A stretch of DNA of 64,000 nucleotides. It comes from Bacteriovoracaceae bacterium (lineage in GTDB: Bacteria; Bdellovibrionota; Bacteriovoracia; Bacteriovoracales; Bacteriovoracaceae). Where the stretch lies: the NCBI GenBank assembly GCA_021737405.1, contig JAIPEG010000005.1:97363-161362 (forward strand). The letters run 5' to 3'. How positions within the stretch are numbered: the first letter of the stretch is position 1; every line of letters starts with the position of its first letter. This document shows positions 1 through 7,485 of the stretch, in pieces. The notes beneath the pieces were generated by a model, which saw only the letters and a program-made list of their open reading frames with translations, made no database searches and was not told where the DNA came from. A program made the position numbers and the translations under genes.

Positions 1-1620
1 GCTCCTCTAGGAACTGCTCCTGGCCAAGATAATGGATGGGCGATAGCGGCTACAAATAGAGGAGTCACAACTGCCGGTGGTAACCTCCTCGCAGAAAATC
101 ATCTGGCCGTTGGCTACGATGACGATGGAACAGATACGAGAATTACAGGCGTTACTTATAACGGTGCCGGAAACTCGACAGGAACGACAACCGGACTTGT
201 CACAGGGGCAACACTAGGTTCCGGTGATATCCTTGCAAAGAATAATATCACCGCAGATCAAAATATTTTTGCCCAAAGAGCTCTTAATGTTGGGGCTCCT
301 GCTACACCCGCCACCGCCTATGGTGATGGGGCCTTCGCAAGAGATTTGAATATCTACCGTGATAATTATGTAACAAGAGATCAAAGTGTTGGCAGGGCCT
401 TAAACGTAGGTGCTCCGGTCGATACAGCGACAGTTGCAGGAGACGTGGCCATTGCACGAGATCTTCAGATTGAAAGAGGTGTCAACATCGGTACTTCTGG
501 TGGTGCGGGAATCACAACGAAGGCAAATGCTGCGGGTACCCTTCTTGTTCGAAGCAGAATCACTGTTGGTCAAGCAACCGCTGATGCGACTTCCTCTTTT
601 AGAGTTGGTAGTGGTGAGTCGCAATTTGTGAATGGAACCAATAGAAGAACCGTCATTAACTCACTAACCGGCTCTGCCCATATGCAGATTTATAATAGCG
701 CCACGAAAGAAATCTTAAGAATTAATAATAACGGTCAGATCGTGATGGAAGACGTGGAGACCACGGGTGATAGTATCATTATCGGGGTCGACAGACCAGA
801 AGCTGGCTATCGAGCGATTAGAATTCGAAATCAACCTATCACAACAAGCACCATGACTTTTTCAGAGACCACTGGTGAAGATCGATGGGAAGTACCAACA
901 AAGCTATGGGTTCGTAAAATGATTTTTGGACAACTCTCTTCTAACCCAACTCTTGTTGCAGACGTTGTTAACAATATCGTCGACTACGCCCAACACAATC
1001 AACTTGAAACCATCAGGGCAAATATGTGCAATAGCATTACGCTTAACACTTTCTCCCAAACTTCTGGTTGTAGTTATAATACAGGCACAAGAACATGTAC
1101 TTGTGTAAACAGTAACTGTTCCAACACTGGTTCAGGAACCCTTGGTCAACAAAACTGTGGAACCATTGAATCAACTGGTGCTCTTATTGCCAGTACCTTT
1201 ATGAGAGCACCTGCCATCTACACCACTGGTTCAGCGAACCCAGGCGTGGGTAACATGGGAACCTCAGCACTCTATGCTTCCTCATTTGTTAATTCAGCTG
1301 GTTATATATATGCAAATTCCTACATTACGACCAATGCATATTTAACCACAAGGGGTAATATCACTGCCGGTGGGGTAACGGGTTCAACAGGTGCTAATAT
1401 TTACGCGAAACGGTCAACAGTCGGTGGTAATATTATCGCGGATCTAGATGTTGGGGCTGGCCGCAGAGTGTGCGCAGAAGGAGCCACCGGGCTTACTAAT
1501 TGCTACACTAAATTTGGTAAGCATATGTGTACGAATGGTGGCTTTATGATTGGTATTGCTTATGGTCACCCAGTTTGTGCGAAAATTCCAGGTGGAGCAA
1601 CAGTGCCGCAAAGGTTCTAA
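1..1620 (+). CDS. Large repetitive fibre/adhesin-like surface protein, C-terminal part (5' end outside window)
   Basis: The reading frame is open from base 1, so the start lies upstream and only the last 539 residues are visible. The sequence is rich in Gly, Ala, Thr and Asn and poor in charge, with repeated beta-type units such as RALNVGAP and ARDL, as expected for phage-tail-fibre-like or adhesin proteins. Two related 39-residue units start near bases 277 and 394. A Cys-rich stretch lies around bases 1020-1160 and two more Cys lie in the last 30 residues, suggesting disulfides in an exported protein. No S74 chaperone domain is present at its end. A surface fibre or pilus-associated adhesin is inferred; the family was not identified. 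Confidence 0.6.
   Translation, partial: APLGTAPGQDNGWAIAATNRGVTTAGGNLLAENHLAVGYDDDGTDTRITGVTYNGAGNSTGTTTGLVTGATLGSGDILAKNNITADQNIFAQRALNVGAPATPATAYGDGAFARDLNIYRDNYVTRDQSVGRALNVGAPVDTATVAGDVAIARDLQIERGVNIGTSGGAGITTKANAAGTLLVRSRITVGQATADATSSFRVGSGESQFVNGTNRRTVINSLTGSAHMQIYNSATKEILRINNNGQIVMEDVETTGDSIIIGVDRPEAGYRAIRIRNQPITTSTMTFSETTGEDRWEVPTKLWVRKMIFGQLSSNPTLVADVVNNIVDYAQHNQLETIRANMCNSITLNTFSQTSGCSYNTGTRTCTCVNSNCSNTGSGTLGQQNCGTIESTGALIASTFMRAPAIYTTGSANPGVGNMGTSALYASSFVNSAGYIYANSYITTNAYLTTRGNITAGGVTGSTGANIYAKRSTVGGNIIADLDVGAGRRVCAEGATGLTNCYTKFGKHMCTNGGFMIGIAYGHPVCAKIPGGATVPQRF
277..471 (+). repeat. Two imperfect tandem coding repeats, 117-base period
   Basis: The units RALNVGAP...GDGAFARDLNI and RALNVGAP...GDVAIARDLQI begin 117 bases apart, which is exactly 39 codons. 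The DNA of the two copies has diverged, so the similarity is mainly kept at protein level. This suggests an old duplication of a structural fibre module; more copies may lie upstream of the window. Confidence 0.7.
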
Positions 1621-2177
1621 TTTTTCCACTTAGAAAGGATATTTTGACTAAAGGCTCGTTGGGCGTCGGTGCAAAAGGATCCATGCATCAAGACGCCATA
1701 ATAGTTGAGAGCAGTTACCAAAAATGATTTAATCTTAATCAATTTTAGGGGAAGTCCTTCAGTTGTTAAATTATCGGAAGATTGAAGGCTTAATATTCCA
1801 TCAGTTTCTTTATAGAACCCCTCTCCTTCTAAAGTAAAGTAAGCCTTAGTTGAATCCTCATCTTGACGGGCAACAAACTTTTTAAAATTTTCCTTATAAA
1901 AGATGAACATCACCTGATTTGTATCAAGGCTACGAGAACAGTTAAGTGTTGTTATTCCGATCGCCTCATCAGTTGGACCTTGAGCAATCTCATCAATTGC
2001 TGATCGAGCGCCAATCATTTTACTTTCTAATTCTATAGAGAGAATAGACGCCATATCACTTGTCAGGGAAGAATCCAGTTTCTCTATATTTATCATCAGA
2101 CTTCGAGCATAATAAAGAGAACTCACAAGAAGAGTGAGAAGGATAATTTTCTTAAGGATTGCTATTGATGCCTTCAT
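1617..2177 (-). CDS. Hypothetical single-span membrane-anchored protein
   Basis: A 186-residue protein of unknown function. Residues about 9-27 form one hydrophobic segment after a lysine-containing N-terminus, followed by a mixed alpha/beta part that would lie outside the cytoplasm. Two Cys (in TLNCSRS and SFCTDAQ) could pair after export. It is convergent with the fibre gene and overlaps its stop by 4 bases. The N-terminus loosely recalls pseudopilins or minor pilins, but no clear prepilin cleavage motif is seen. Function is not assigned. Confidence 0.55.
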   Translation of the reverse strand: MKASIAILKKIILLTLLVSSLYYARSLMINIEKLDSSLTSDMASILSIELESKMIGARSAIDEIAQGPTDEAIGITTLNCSRSLDTNQVMFIFYKENFKKFVARQDEDSTKAYFTLEGEGFYKETDGILSLQSSDNLTTEGLPLKLIKIKSFLVTALNYYGVLMHGSFCTDAQRAFSQNILSKWKN

Positions 2178-2246
2178 AGACTTTTAGTGTAAACTAAAGA
2201 GATAGCGCATGCCATATTTGAAACTATTCATTAATTATACTCACTA

Positions 2247-2783
2247 ATGGAGAGGGCCATTCACTACGTTAAGAAATTTTTCACAACCAACTGGGGAAAT
2301 GAGGCGCTTTATCTGACTATAACGGTTGCATTAATTGGGGCAATCTTTCCTCTTCAAAATAAAGTAAAGAATCTAGAGTCGAAAATGGCATTAATCCAAT
2401 TATTTAATGAACCTGAGTATAAAAGCTCCCCCTTACCAGCTCCCCATGTTGATTATTTCAAGATTTTTAAAGAATTCTATTGTGGTATTTTCCAAAATCA
2501 AATCTTTACTCTTCACTTTACACCCAGTGGAAAAGTTTACATATGGGCCCAGCACAAAAGTAACAGACCTTTTAATTTTCCACCAAAAGGAAAACCCCAA
2601 TTCATCAACAATTATCACTTTTATAATGAGCATCTATATTGGACGACAAACCTTTTTGGAGAAAAAATATCCTTTACCTCTCCGCTCATTTTAAGTTTAA
2701 ATAAAGGGGCAAAGTTGGAGTTTCTTAAAAGTGATCAGGCCATTTTCAGTCCTCTTTCCTGCTCCCTGATAGCTGACCTTTAA
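2247..2783 (+). CDS. Hypothetical membrane-anchored protein
   Basis: A 178-residue protein with one predicted membrane segment near residues 19-36, a short charged helix after it (NKVKNLESK) and a largely beta, aromatic-rich C-terminal part. It starts 69 bases from the divergent unknown on the minus strand; no good Shine-Dalgarno is seen, so the start is uncertain. Its last 38 bases overlap the 3' end of the convergent radical SAM gene. It is not a recognised family. Confidence 0.5.
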   Translation: MERAIHYVKKFFTTNWGNEALYLTITVALIGAIFPLQNKVKNLESKMALIQLFNEPEYKSSPLPAPHVDYFKIFKEFYCGIFQNQIFTLHFTPSGKVYIWAQHKSNRPFNFPPKGKPQFINNYHFYNEHLYWTTNLFGEKISFTSPLILSLNKGAKLEFLKSDQAIFSPLSCSLIADL

Positions 2784-3870
2784 TCAAACTTAGAAGAGTC
2801 GCTTTATCGATTTTAGGAAGATCATTCGCAACAGATAAGAAGAAACGTGTCAGACGTTTTAATTTTGTTTCGTCACAATTTTTAAGAACACTCATTGCCA
2901 CTTCAAATTCCTCTTCAGGAGGAAGGCTCCACAAAGACAATTCTTTTGGTTCATAACAATTATTTATGGTTAGACGCATGGCCATAGAGTCGACGAAATC
3001 AACAACGACAGGAAGTTCATGGTAATTATTTTTCATAACAAGAAAATGCAGAGTCAAAGATAGCGGACTTAGCCCTCTCTCATCTCTGCTCTTTTCATAC
3101 GTCTTTAAGTCCTTAATTGTTTGCAAGACAACCTCTAGACGTCCTTCCTTTCTGATACTTGAATAAAGCACAGGATCAAGGCTATCTACAGAACATATGA
3201 TATTTTTAATCTTTATCTTATCAAGCTGGGATTTAATTTTATCTGTTAATTTCCAATGAGCATTTGTCGTAAAGGACCAAAGTACATCGGGGTTAACCTC
3301 TGAGATCTTTTCGATTAAACGATAAGTATCCTTTTGAATAAAAGGTTCTCCACTTAGTAACTCTATCTCTTTAATATACGGGAAAAAATCAGTCTCAGCC
3401 CGATCCCAAAAACCAATCCGATCATAAAGACCATTTTCCATCATCCAAATATCACACATCGTACACTTTAGATTGCATTGACCATTAAAGTTTGCGGTGA
3501 GTTTTAAAAGCGGCTGACTCTGGATCTCACTAAGCTCGATTAAGGGGAATAATGTGTAGTTATCTGGTGAGAGATGACAGGAGTCATTCTTAATTTCTTT
3601 AGCACAAGTTGAAATATTGCCTGTTAAAAACTCTTGTCTCCAAGATTTAAGTTCATCACTATTCCAAATTTCGTCCAAAGATTTTCCCAATATATTTCCG
3701 ACAACATGCTTCGTTCCCTTTTGCCTACAAACACCAACATCTCCATTAGGGTTCAGTATTAGATTAGTAAAAGGAACAATACAGAAATTTTCAGGTAAAT
3801 TATTTTCAGAAAAAAGCTCCAAAAGCTCAAGCGGCGTGGGGTACTTTGGTGATGCTTGATTGTCTTTCAT
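2746..3870 (-). CDS. Radical SAM protein with N-terminal twitch/SPASM-like domain (copy 1)
   Basis: The radical SAM core has the [4Fe-4S] motif CNLKCTMC (C132, C136, C139) and an LSGEPF motif corresponding to the GGE region. The Cys-rich auxiliary domain comes first: FCIVPF, PNGDVGVCR and KGTKH, with C30, C48, C89 and C98. This order is reversed relative to anSME-type SPASM enzymes and matches the N-terminal-twitch radical SAM group. It is a clear paralogue of the gene at 15181-16332. In that copy a fifth auxiliary Cys follows in SCNLC; here the matching site is Ser101 (SCHLS), so cluster ligation may differ. The substrate is unknown; peptide or sugar modification is possible. Confidence 0.85.
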   Translation of the reverse strand: MKDNQASPKYPTPLELLELFSENNLPENFCIVPFTNLILNPNGDVGVCRQKGTKHVVGNILGKSLDEIWNSDELKSWRQEFLTGNISTCAKEIKNDSCHLSPDNYTLFPLIELSEIQSQPLLKLTANFNGQCNLKCTMCDIWMMENGLYDRIGFWDRAETDFFPYIKEIELLSGEPFIQKDTYRLIEKISEVNPDVLWSFTTNAHWKLTDKIKSQLDKIKIKNIICSVDSLDPVLYSSIRKEGRLEVVLQTIKDLKTYEKSRDERGLSPLSLTLHFLVMKNNYHELPVVVDFVDSMAMRLTINNCYEPKELSLWSLPPEEEFEVAMSVLKNCDETKLKRLTRFFLSVANDLPKIDKATLLSLIKGQLSGSRKED

Positions 3871-3946
3871 TCTAGTATTTTATCACTATATTTATTTGAT
3901 ACCAATTGCTTTAAGGATCTGTAATTTTCTGTGATACAATTTTTCC

Positions 3947-4330
3947 ATGAATGACACCCAAGACCTTTGTTTTGTTAAGGTTTATACTGATAAATTCTAT
4001 TTCACAGAGGCGAAGAAGTTCCTTGCACTAAAGGGCCCAATTGGCATGAACATTGTTCATGACTCGATGTATCCTCTCCTAAAATTTGGTACTTCCATTA
4101 CTATTGCAAAGGGAAGCCCTGAAAAAGGGATGCTGGCCTGCTTTTGGAAAGAAGACATTATCCATCCTTGTGTTATCTCAAGAATTAATTCAGACAAATC
4201 ATTTGAAGTTAAATTCTTAAAAACTAAAGATATTGAAGGACCTATTCCAGAAATGTTTTTTCTAGGTAAGATTATTTCTCCAAAAATTAGTTTGTGGTGG
4301 CGCCTTAAACTATGGCTTTTGACCAAATAG
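3947..4330 (+). CDS. S24/S26 signal-peptidase-like protein (copy 1)
   Basis: A 127-residue single-domain protein. HDSMYPLL (Ser40) followed by a GTSITI strand is the nucleophile region of the LexA/signal-peptidase fold. His73 in the next conserved block (IIHPCVISRI) sits where Ser/His-type signal peptidases carry their His; the Lys of Ser/Lys enzymes is not evident. There is no N-terminal membrane anchor, but a basic aromatic tail (WWRLKLWLL) could associate with membrane. It is paralogous to 12642-13016. Such proteins recur in clusters with PqqD-like and radical SAM proteins, which suggests processing or recognition of a modified product; activity is inferred only. Confidence 0.7.
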   Translation: MNDTQDLCFVKVYTDKFYFTEAKKFLALKGPIGMNIVHDSMYPLLKFGTSITIAKGSPEKGMLACFWKEDIIHPCVISRINSDKSFEVKFLKTKDIEGPIPEMFFLGKIISPKISLWWRLKLWLLTK

Positions 4331-5683
4331 AAAACGCGCCCTTTTACATTCTATGAAAAATTCTTTTAATTCAGGAAAAATGTTTAAAAAAGATTTTTTA
4401 TAGCGTTTATCATACTCGTTTACAAATCCAAAGAAGTCAGCCCGAAGAGAATCTCGCTCGGACTCATCGACCTCCTCCCTTAACCAGTTAAAGATTCTTC
4501 GACACTTATTTTTTTCAAAATCATCAAAAACACTACTCTTATCCATAATTTCGAGTGCAGAAATCATAGGTCCATGAAGATCGGAGCCCCCAATATTGGC
4601 CCTCAAATACTCAGGTTCACGCAGGTAACTCATATCTAAGATCAGATTGGGAAAAGATTTTTTTAATTTTTCTATTTCCAGAATCAATTTATCAATTTTA
4701 GGAAGTGAGAAGATACTAAAAGTCACCATCACGGTAATAAACTCACAGGTCTGGCTTTCTAAAAAAATCTGAAGATTATGGAGAAAGGTATCATAATTAA
4801 GGCCCTCTCTAATATACTCGGCCTGTGCACCAACAGAGTCTACACTGGCATAAAGGCTAAAAGACTTGATCGCTTTTTTTTGATTTATCTCTTTTAAGAG
4901 AGAGAGAAAGCGCTCAATACGATCTCTCTCAACACCGAGGTTTGAATTTACAGCAAGCTCAAGTTTTTTTTGAGGATGGTCCAAGCAGTAATTAAGGACA
5001 TTATAAGTATGTTTGCTTAAGAGAGGCTCCCCTCCTGTTATACGAAAGACATGTAAATTATCCCAAATCTCTGGCAACCACTTCCAAAAGGCCAATACGA
5101 ATGGATTCTCTTTAGCTTTAAATGAGCGCTTCCATTCGGGATCTTCCATCCTGTGGTAAGAGCGCTGTACAGGATAAGGACCAAATTCTTGCATTTCTTT
5201 TTTGATGGAACTACTAATATCAGCAAGACAATAACTACAAGAGAAGTTACAAGCATTATCAAACATCACTTCTAAATAATGAGGCGCATAATTCCCCTTG
5301 CTTCCACAGTCCAAAACATCTTGAAAATAAGGATAGGACCAAGGATCAAGTGACTTCACGATACGATCGGAATAGTGCTCCCCAGGGGTATCCTCTATAT
5401 TCCAGCAATAATCACATTCTTTTGGCCTAATTCCCCTAAGCATTTCCTCTCGCACTTCCTTCTTAAAGGCCGTGTTGTGGAGTGCCCAGGGGTTTGTTAA
5501 AACAGTGGCTTCATCAATAGCATGACGCTTAGGGTGATGGCAGCTATGATTTGTCCCATGAAGGAGGTCCAGAGTAACTTGGGTCCATTTTGCCAAGCAG
5601 AAACTCTTTGAAACCTTATTGATTCTATCAACTTTCTCTTTTTGAGTAACTTCCTTCAAATTTCCCTTCTTCATAATTTGCAA
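4310..5683 (-). CDS. Radical SAM protein with N-terminal twitch-like domain (third, divergent)
   Basis: 457 residues from a TTG start at 5683, or 454 from the ATG at 5674. The core motif is CNFSCSYC (C145, C149, C152) followed by RITGGEPLLS, the SAM-binding GGEP loop. N-terminal Cys (C29, C48, C90, C93 in ECDYCW) form an auxiliary-cluster domain before the core. The TTG codon lies in a small inverted repeat (CAAAGG/CCTTTG, 5681-5695), with AAAGG six bases before TTG. It is only distantly related to the other two radical SAM genes here. It diverges from the PqqD-like gene 119 bases away and overlaps the S26-like gene by 21 bases at its 3' end. The reaction is unknown. Confidence 0.82.
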   Translation of the reverse strand: MQIMKKGNLKEVTQKEKVDRINKVSKSFCLAKWTQVTLDLLHGTNHSCHHPKRHAIDEATVLTNPWALHNTAFKKEVREEMLRGIRPKECDYCWNIEDTPGEHYSDRIVKSLDPWSYPYFQDVLDCGSKGNYAPHYLEVMFDNACNFSCSYCLADISSSIKKEMQEFGPYPVQRSYHRMEDPEWKRSFKAKENPFVLAFWKWLPEIWDNLHVFRITGGEPLLSKHTYNVLNYCLDHPQKKLELAVNSNLGVERDRIERFLSLLKEINQKKAIKSFSLYASVDSVGAQAEYIREGLNYDTFLHNLQIFLESQTCEFITVMVTFSIFSLPKIDKLILEIEKLKKSFPNLILDMSYLREPEYLRANIGGSDLHGPMISALEIMDKSSVFDDFEKNKCRRIFNWLREEVDESERDSLRADFFGFVNEYDKRYKKSFLNIFPELKEFFIECKRARFLFGQKP

Positions 5684-5802
5684 AGGAGGCCTTTGCTCAA
5701 TTATTATAAACTAATCAATATTATGTCACTCCTCCTAGGACAAATCAAAGTACTGTAGAGGATTGTAAGCTAGCCCTTAAAAAGCATGGAAAGGATATAT
5801 TT

Positions 5803-6090
5803 ATGAGCACCAACATTCTTGATAAAACAGTGAAAGTTCAATCTGACCTAGTGGCAAGAAATAATGATGATGGAACTATTGTTGTTATGAAGATGGATGA
5901 GTCTAATCTATTCTTTAAAATCGAAGGCATTGCTGCAGAAGTTTGGAAGGGTCTAAATCAAAATAAAAACTTGAAACAAATACACGCTGATATCAAATCA
6001 ACATATGATGTAGAAGATACTCAACTCCTTGGTGACATAGAAAACTTTATCAATGATTTAAAAAGTAGAGACCTCGTTCAAATTAGCTAG
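5803..6090 (+). CDS. PqqD-family peptide-chaperone (RiPP recognition element)
   Basis: A 95-residue protein that aligns by eye with PqqD over its full length: an N-terminal three-strand part (LVARNNDDGTIVVMK), the hallmark GIAAEVWKGL, then helices ending in FINDLKSRDLVQ. PqqD-like domains bind leader peptides and present them to radical SAM or other maturases. AAAGGA eight bases before the ATG is a good ribosome site. It lies beside a radical SAM gene on the opposite strand, and its stop codon abuts the stop of the convergent glycosyltransferase with no gap. No obvious precursor peptide is next to it. Confidence 0.85.
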   Translation: MSTNILDKTVKVQSDLVARNNDDGTIVVMKMDESNLFFKIEGIAAEVWKGLNQNKNLKQIHADIKSTYDVEDTQLLGDIENFINDLKSRDLVQIS

Positions 6091-6098
6091 CTAATTTG
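6079..6098. repeat. Perfect 20-base palindrome across two convergent stop codons
   Basis: CAAATTAGCT is followed directly by its reverse complement AGCTAATTTG. The palindrome covers the last codons and stops of the PqqD-like gene (plus) and the glycosyltransferase (minus). It could fold as a hairpin in either transcript, but no U-tract follows, so it is not a classical terminator. Confidence 0.8.
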
Positions 6099-7485
6099 GA
6101 AGCTCTTTTTTGTTAATAAGATAACCATTTTCTTTTGCCTCCAGAAGAGAACCTTCCCAAGGTCCTTTATGAGGATCCTTCACGCTTAATATCTTTTCGG
6201 ATTTATCAAAGGGTTTTGCCCAAGGTAACAAATAACCATTCTCAAGACTAAAGTCTTCCTCAGTCTGTTTTGCTCCATAACACTTAAAAAAAGCATGAGC
6301 ATTTGGATCACTAAAGCCAGTAAAGATTCTCTGGGCCATGAGGTCACTCATGGACTCGTGTTCTTTTCGAAAATCTAATAAATCCTGAACAATTCCCCTT
6401 GTCTTTAAAGGCTCCTTTTTAGGAACAGAGTCAGCGATACTTTTTTGAATCAATTCTATGGCGTGATCTTGTGTGGCAAAACTCTTTCTCTCTATGGGGT
6501 CTTTTAGGTCAATGGCTTTTTTAAAAGCTTTAACTAAGTCAGTGATGTTAATAAATGGCCCAAAGGAGCCTAGTCTCACTTTGACCTCACAAACTCTTTC
6601 AGGATAGCGAGAGATAAAATTCTGATGACCTCCCCAATTAGTTAAGACAAGTTTTCCACCATTCTCAAGGGCAGACAGTGCGGCCATACCAAAATTCTCA
6701 TCACTATGGAGGCTCGGTCCACAAAAGAGGAAAGCCTTATTCTGGAGCACCTTATAAATCTCATCTCTCTTAACAAATCCATGAAAACAGACATCTGCAA
6801 TAGATTGTTCTTTGACTAAAGATTTGAGCTCATCAAGGTAACCGAGCTCACGTTGTCCCATATTGGGAGAACCTAGGTTGTCCTCTTTTCCAAATATATG
6901 AAGCCTCATTTCATTAAAATCTTTTTTTAATAACTTGAAGGCCATTAAAAGAGAATGTAAGTTTTTCTGACGTGATATTCGGCCAACATAGACAAAGTCT
7001 TCGATTCTACCGTCATTTAGCTTTGGTAACATTTTTAAATTTTGTTTTGTAAAAAAGGTTCCCATTTTAAAACATGCATTCTCATGAGCAAGTAAAAGGC
7101 TATCTTTATCGCCATCACAAGTTCCAATAAAACGATCATTTGTTGTAAGTAGATCGCCAAGGCCAAGAGCATGCAAAGGCCAAAGTCCCACAGTAGCAAG
7201 ACCATGCAAATAAAAATACCAAGGGCTATCAACTTTTAAGTGCCCTCGAATTAAGTTGAGGTACTGGGCCATCTTACCGTTAAAGGCTGAAACAACGATT
7301 AAATCGCTTTCAAGAAAGTCTTTAATATACTTTTGAGGAGAATCACTATCAACGTCAATGGTTACGAAATTTACATTTTCTCTTTTAGAAAAGGATAACC
7401 AACTCTCTTGAATGCAAGGAAGAATTTCTTCCATTGAAGTCCAAACGAGATTCTGGCTAGTTTTTAAAAAGATAATCTTTTTCAT
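6091..7485 (-). CDS. GT-B glycosyltransferase, group 1 (GT4-like)
   Basis: About 464 residues. The C-terminal nucleotide-sugar domain shows VGRISRQKNL, IFGKED and the GPSLHSDENFGMAAL block. In the usual E-x7-E motif the first Glu is present (ENFGMAAL) but the second is replaced by Ser, so donor binding may be altered. A long C-terminal extension of about 120 residues follows the Rossmann domain. The ATG at 7485 overlaps the upstream carbamoyltransferase stop as TGATG; a GTG one codon earlier is possible. It is the last gene of a five-gene minus-strand operon and related to the glycosyltransferase at 11219-12544. It probably adds a sugar to a surface glycan or modified product. Confidence 0.8.
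   Translation of the reverse strand: MKKIIFLKTSQNLVWTSMEEILPCIQESWLSFSKRENVNFVTIDVDSDSPQKYIKDFLESDLIVVSAFNGKMAQYLNLIRGHLKVDSPWYFYLHGLATVGLWPLHALGLGDLLTTNDRFIGTCDGDKDSLLLAHENACFKMGTFFTKQNLKMLPKLNDGRIEDFVYVGRISRQKNLHSLLMAFKLLKKDFNEMRLHIFGKEDNLGSPNMGQRELGYLDELKSLVKEQSIADVCFHGFVKRDEIYKVLQNKAFLFCGPSLHSDENFGMAALSALENGGKLVLTNWGGHQNFISRYPERVCEVKVRLGSFGPFINITDLVKAFKKAIDLKDPIERKSFATQDHAIELIQKSIADSVPKKEPLKTRGIVQDLLDFRKEHESMSDLMAQRIFTGFSDPNAHAFFKCYGAKQTEEDFSLENGYLLPWAKPFDKSEKILSVKDPHKGPWEGSLLEAKENGYLINKKELPN

Noticed and set aside
4310..5683. Locus as a known lasso-peptide cluster
   Set aside because: No asparagine-synthetase-like cyclase and no transglutaminase-like B2 protease accompany the PqqD-like protein.
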